Shown: positions 5,828 through 6,462 of the stretch, piece after piece
Numbering within the stretch: position 1 is the first letter of the stretch
Layout of the letters: the number at the start of each line of letters is the position of its first letter
Origin: Candidatus Omnitrophota bacterium
GTDB taxonomy: Bacteria; Omnitrophota; Gorgyraeia; Duberdicusellales; 4484-171
Assembly: GCA_028717025.1 (NCBI GenBank)
Contig: JAQUOR010000099.1
Location: forward strand, 1 to 6,462
Length of the DNA stretch: 6,462 nt
Direction of reading: 5' to 3'
Notes under the pieces: model-generated
What the model was told of the DNA's origin: nothing
The model's database searches: none
The model's input: the letters and a program-made list of their open reading frames with translations, nothing else
Position numbers and translations under genes: made by a program

Positions 5828-6462
5828 ATGCGATACGGAATCTTCTCCGACGTTCACAGTAACATTGAAGCATTTACGGTAGTCCTTGCGTACTACGAAA
5901 AAGAGGACATCGACAAGTACATTTTTTTAGGCGACATTCTCGGGTATGGCGCAAACCCAAAAGAAACGATCGCCTTACTTAATGATTTAGATCCTGTCTG
6001 CATATGCGGCAATCATGACCGGGCAGCGATAAATAAATTCGACGTCCGGTTTTTTAATCCTCCTGCCCGCACTGCGATCCTCTGGACAAAAAAGCAACTT
6101 TCGCGGGATGACACGCGTTATTTGAACGGTTTTTCTCTCACCTATGAAGAACCGCATTTTATCTGCGTTCATGCAAGCTTAAACCATCCTGAAAAATTCA
6201 ATTATGTCTGGGGCATAACCGAGGCGGGTCTCAATTTCCCGCTTTTTCGCCAACAGATATGTTTTATGGGTCATTCCCACAAAATGGGAGGATACATCCT
6301 CAAAGACAATAACGTTTCGTATTTGTATGAACAAACGATTACGCTTGAAACCGGGGCACGCTATATTATTAATGCCGGAAGCGTGGGGCAAACGCGCGAC
6401 AGGGATCCGCGCGCAAGCGCATGCATCTACGACAGTGATAAAAACCTGATAACCTTTACGCG
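5828..6462 (+). CDS. calcineurin-like metallophosphoesterase (3'-truncated by the window)
   Basis: The first 211 codons are visible and the frame runs off the window end. It belongs to the bacterial metallophosphoesterase group with a YfcE-like/Metallophos_2 fold, which uses two metal ions to cleave phosphoesters. All metal ligands are present in order: SDVHSN (Asp8, His10), FLGDILGYG (Asp36), CGNHD (Asn62, His63), VHAS (His115) and GHSHK (His149, His151). The tail NAGSVGQTRDRDPRASA (182-198) is a hallmark of this subgroup, and little should be missing beyond it: strands and perhaps a short helix. Substrates for this subgroup are poorly defined, with dinucleoside polyphosphates, cyclic nucleotides or phosphoproteins all possible, so no gene symbol is given. 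The ATG at 5828 places SDxH eight residues in, as usual. An in-frame GTG at 5792 would add 12 residues unlike the family. AAGGCGG at 5808-5814 lies too far upstream to be a good ribosome site. Confidence 0.9.
   Translation, partial: MRYGIFSDVHSNIEAFTVVLAYYEKEDIDKYIFLGDILGYGANPKETIALLNDLDPVCICGNHDRAAINKFDVRFFNPPARTAILWTKKQLSRDDTRYLNGFSLTYEEPHFICVHASLNHPEKFNYVWGITEAGLNFPLFRQQICFMGHSHKMGGYILKDNNVSYLYEQTITLETGARYIINAGSVGQTRDRDPRASACIYDSDKNLITFT

Noticed and set aside
5799..5880. Short frame starting at ATG 5799 between acyP and the metallophosphoesterase
   Set aside because: It overlaps the metallophosphoesterase start in another frame, ends after about 27 codons and has no supporting features.

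Overview
All seven genes in this window lie on the + strand: two are cut by the window edges and five are complete. No stable RNA, insertion sequence, CRISPR array or convincing terminator is visible. The gene mix (an ADP-heptose pathway phosphatase, which implies an LPS-type outer membrane, plus an MGDG-synthase-type glycosyltransferase) suggests a Gram-negative bacterium. The moderate base composition, compact single-strand layout and near absence of Shine-Dalgarno motifs would fit a candidate phylum such as Omnitrophota or a PVC relative. That placement is an inference from style and was not tested.

Layout. (1) 2-769: the C-terminal part of an MtaB-type tRNA methylthiotransferase. (2) 770-1043: 274 bases with no recognised gene. 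They hold an open frame (785-1024) without a usual start codon, possibly a gene remnant, and a weak promoter-like element. (3) 1044-1616 and 1613/1634-2710: a GmhB-type heptose bisphosphate phosphatase coupled to an MGDG-synthase-family glycosyltransferase, pointing to envelope glycolipid or LPS synthesis. (4) 2777-4564: PriA, the replication restart protein. (5) 4561-5490: methionyl-tRNA formyltransferase, overlapping priA by an ATGA junction. (6) 5508-5783: acylphosphatase. (7) 5828-6462: the first 211 codons of a calcineurin-like metallophosphoesterase.

The most unusual content is the priA-fmt pair. This PriA keeps the fold, the eight zinc-binding cysteines and the DNA-binding ends, but every helicase/ATPase signature that can be aligned is destroyed (Walker A, DEEH, the GTQ/KGHDF block and the QxxGRxGR arginine motif). 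The winged-helix domain also appears to be missing. It therefore reads as an intact but ATPase-dead PriA. The adjacent Fmt keeps the folate-loop and tRNA-side motifs but has alanine where the catalytic asparagine of the formyltransferase Asn-x-His...Asp triad belongs, and the def gene often found between priA and fmt is absent. No other gene in the window shows this kind of active-site loss.
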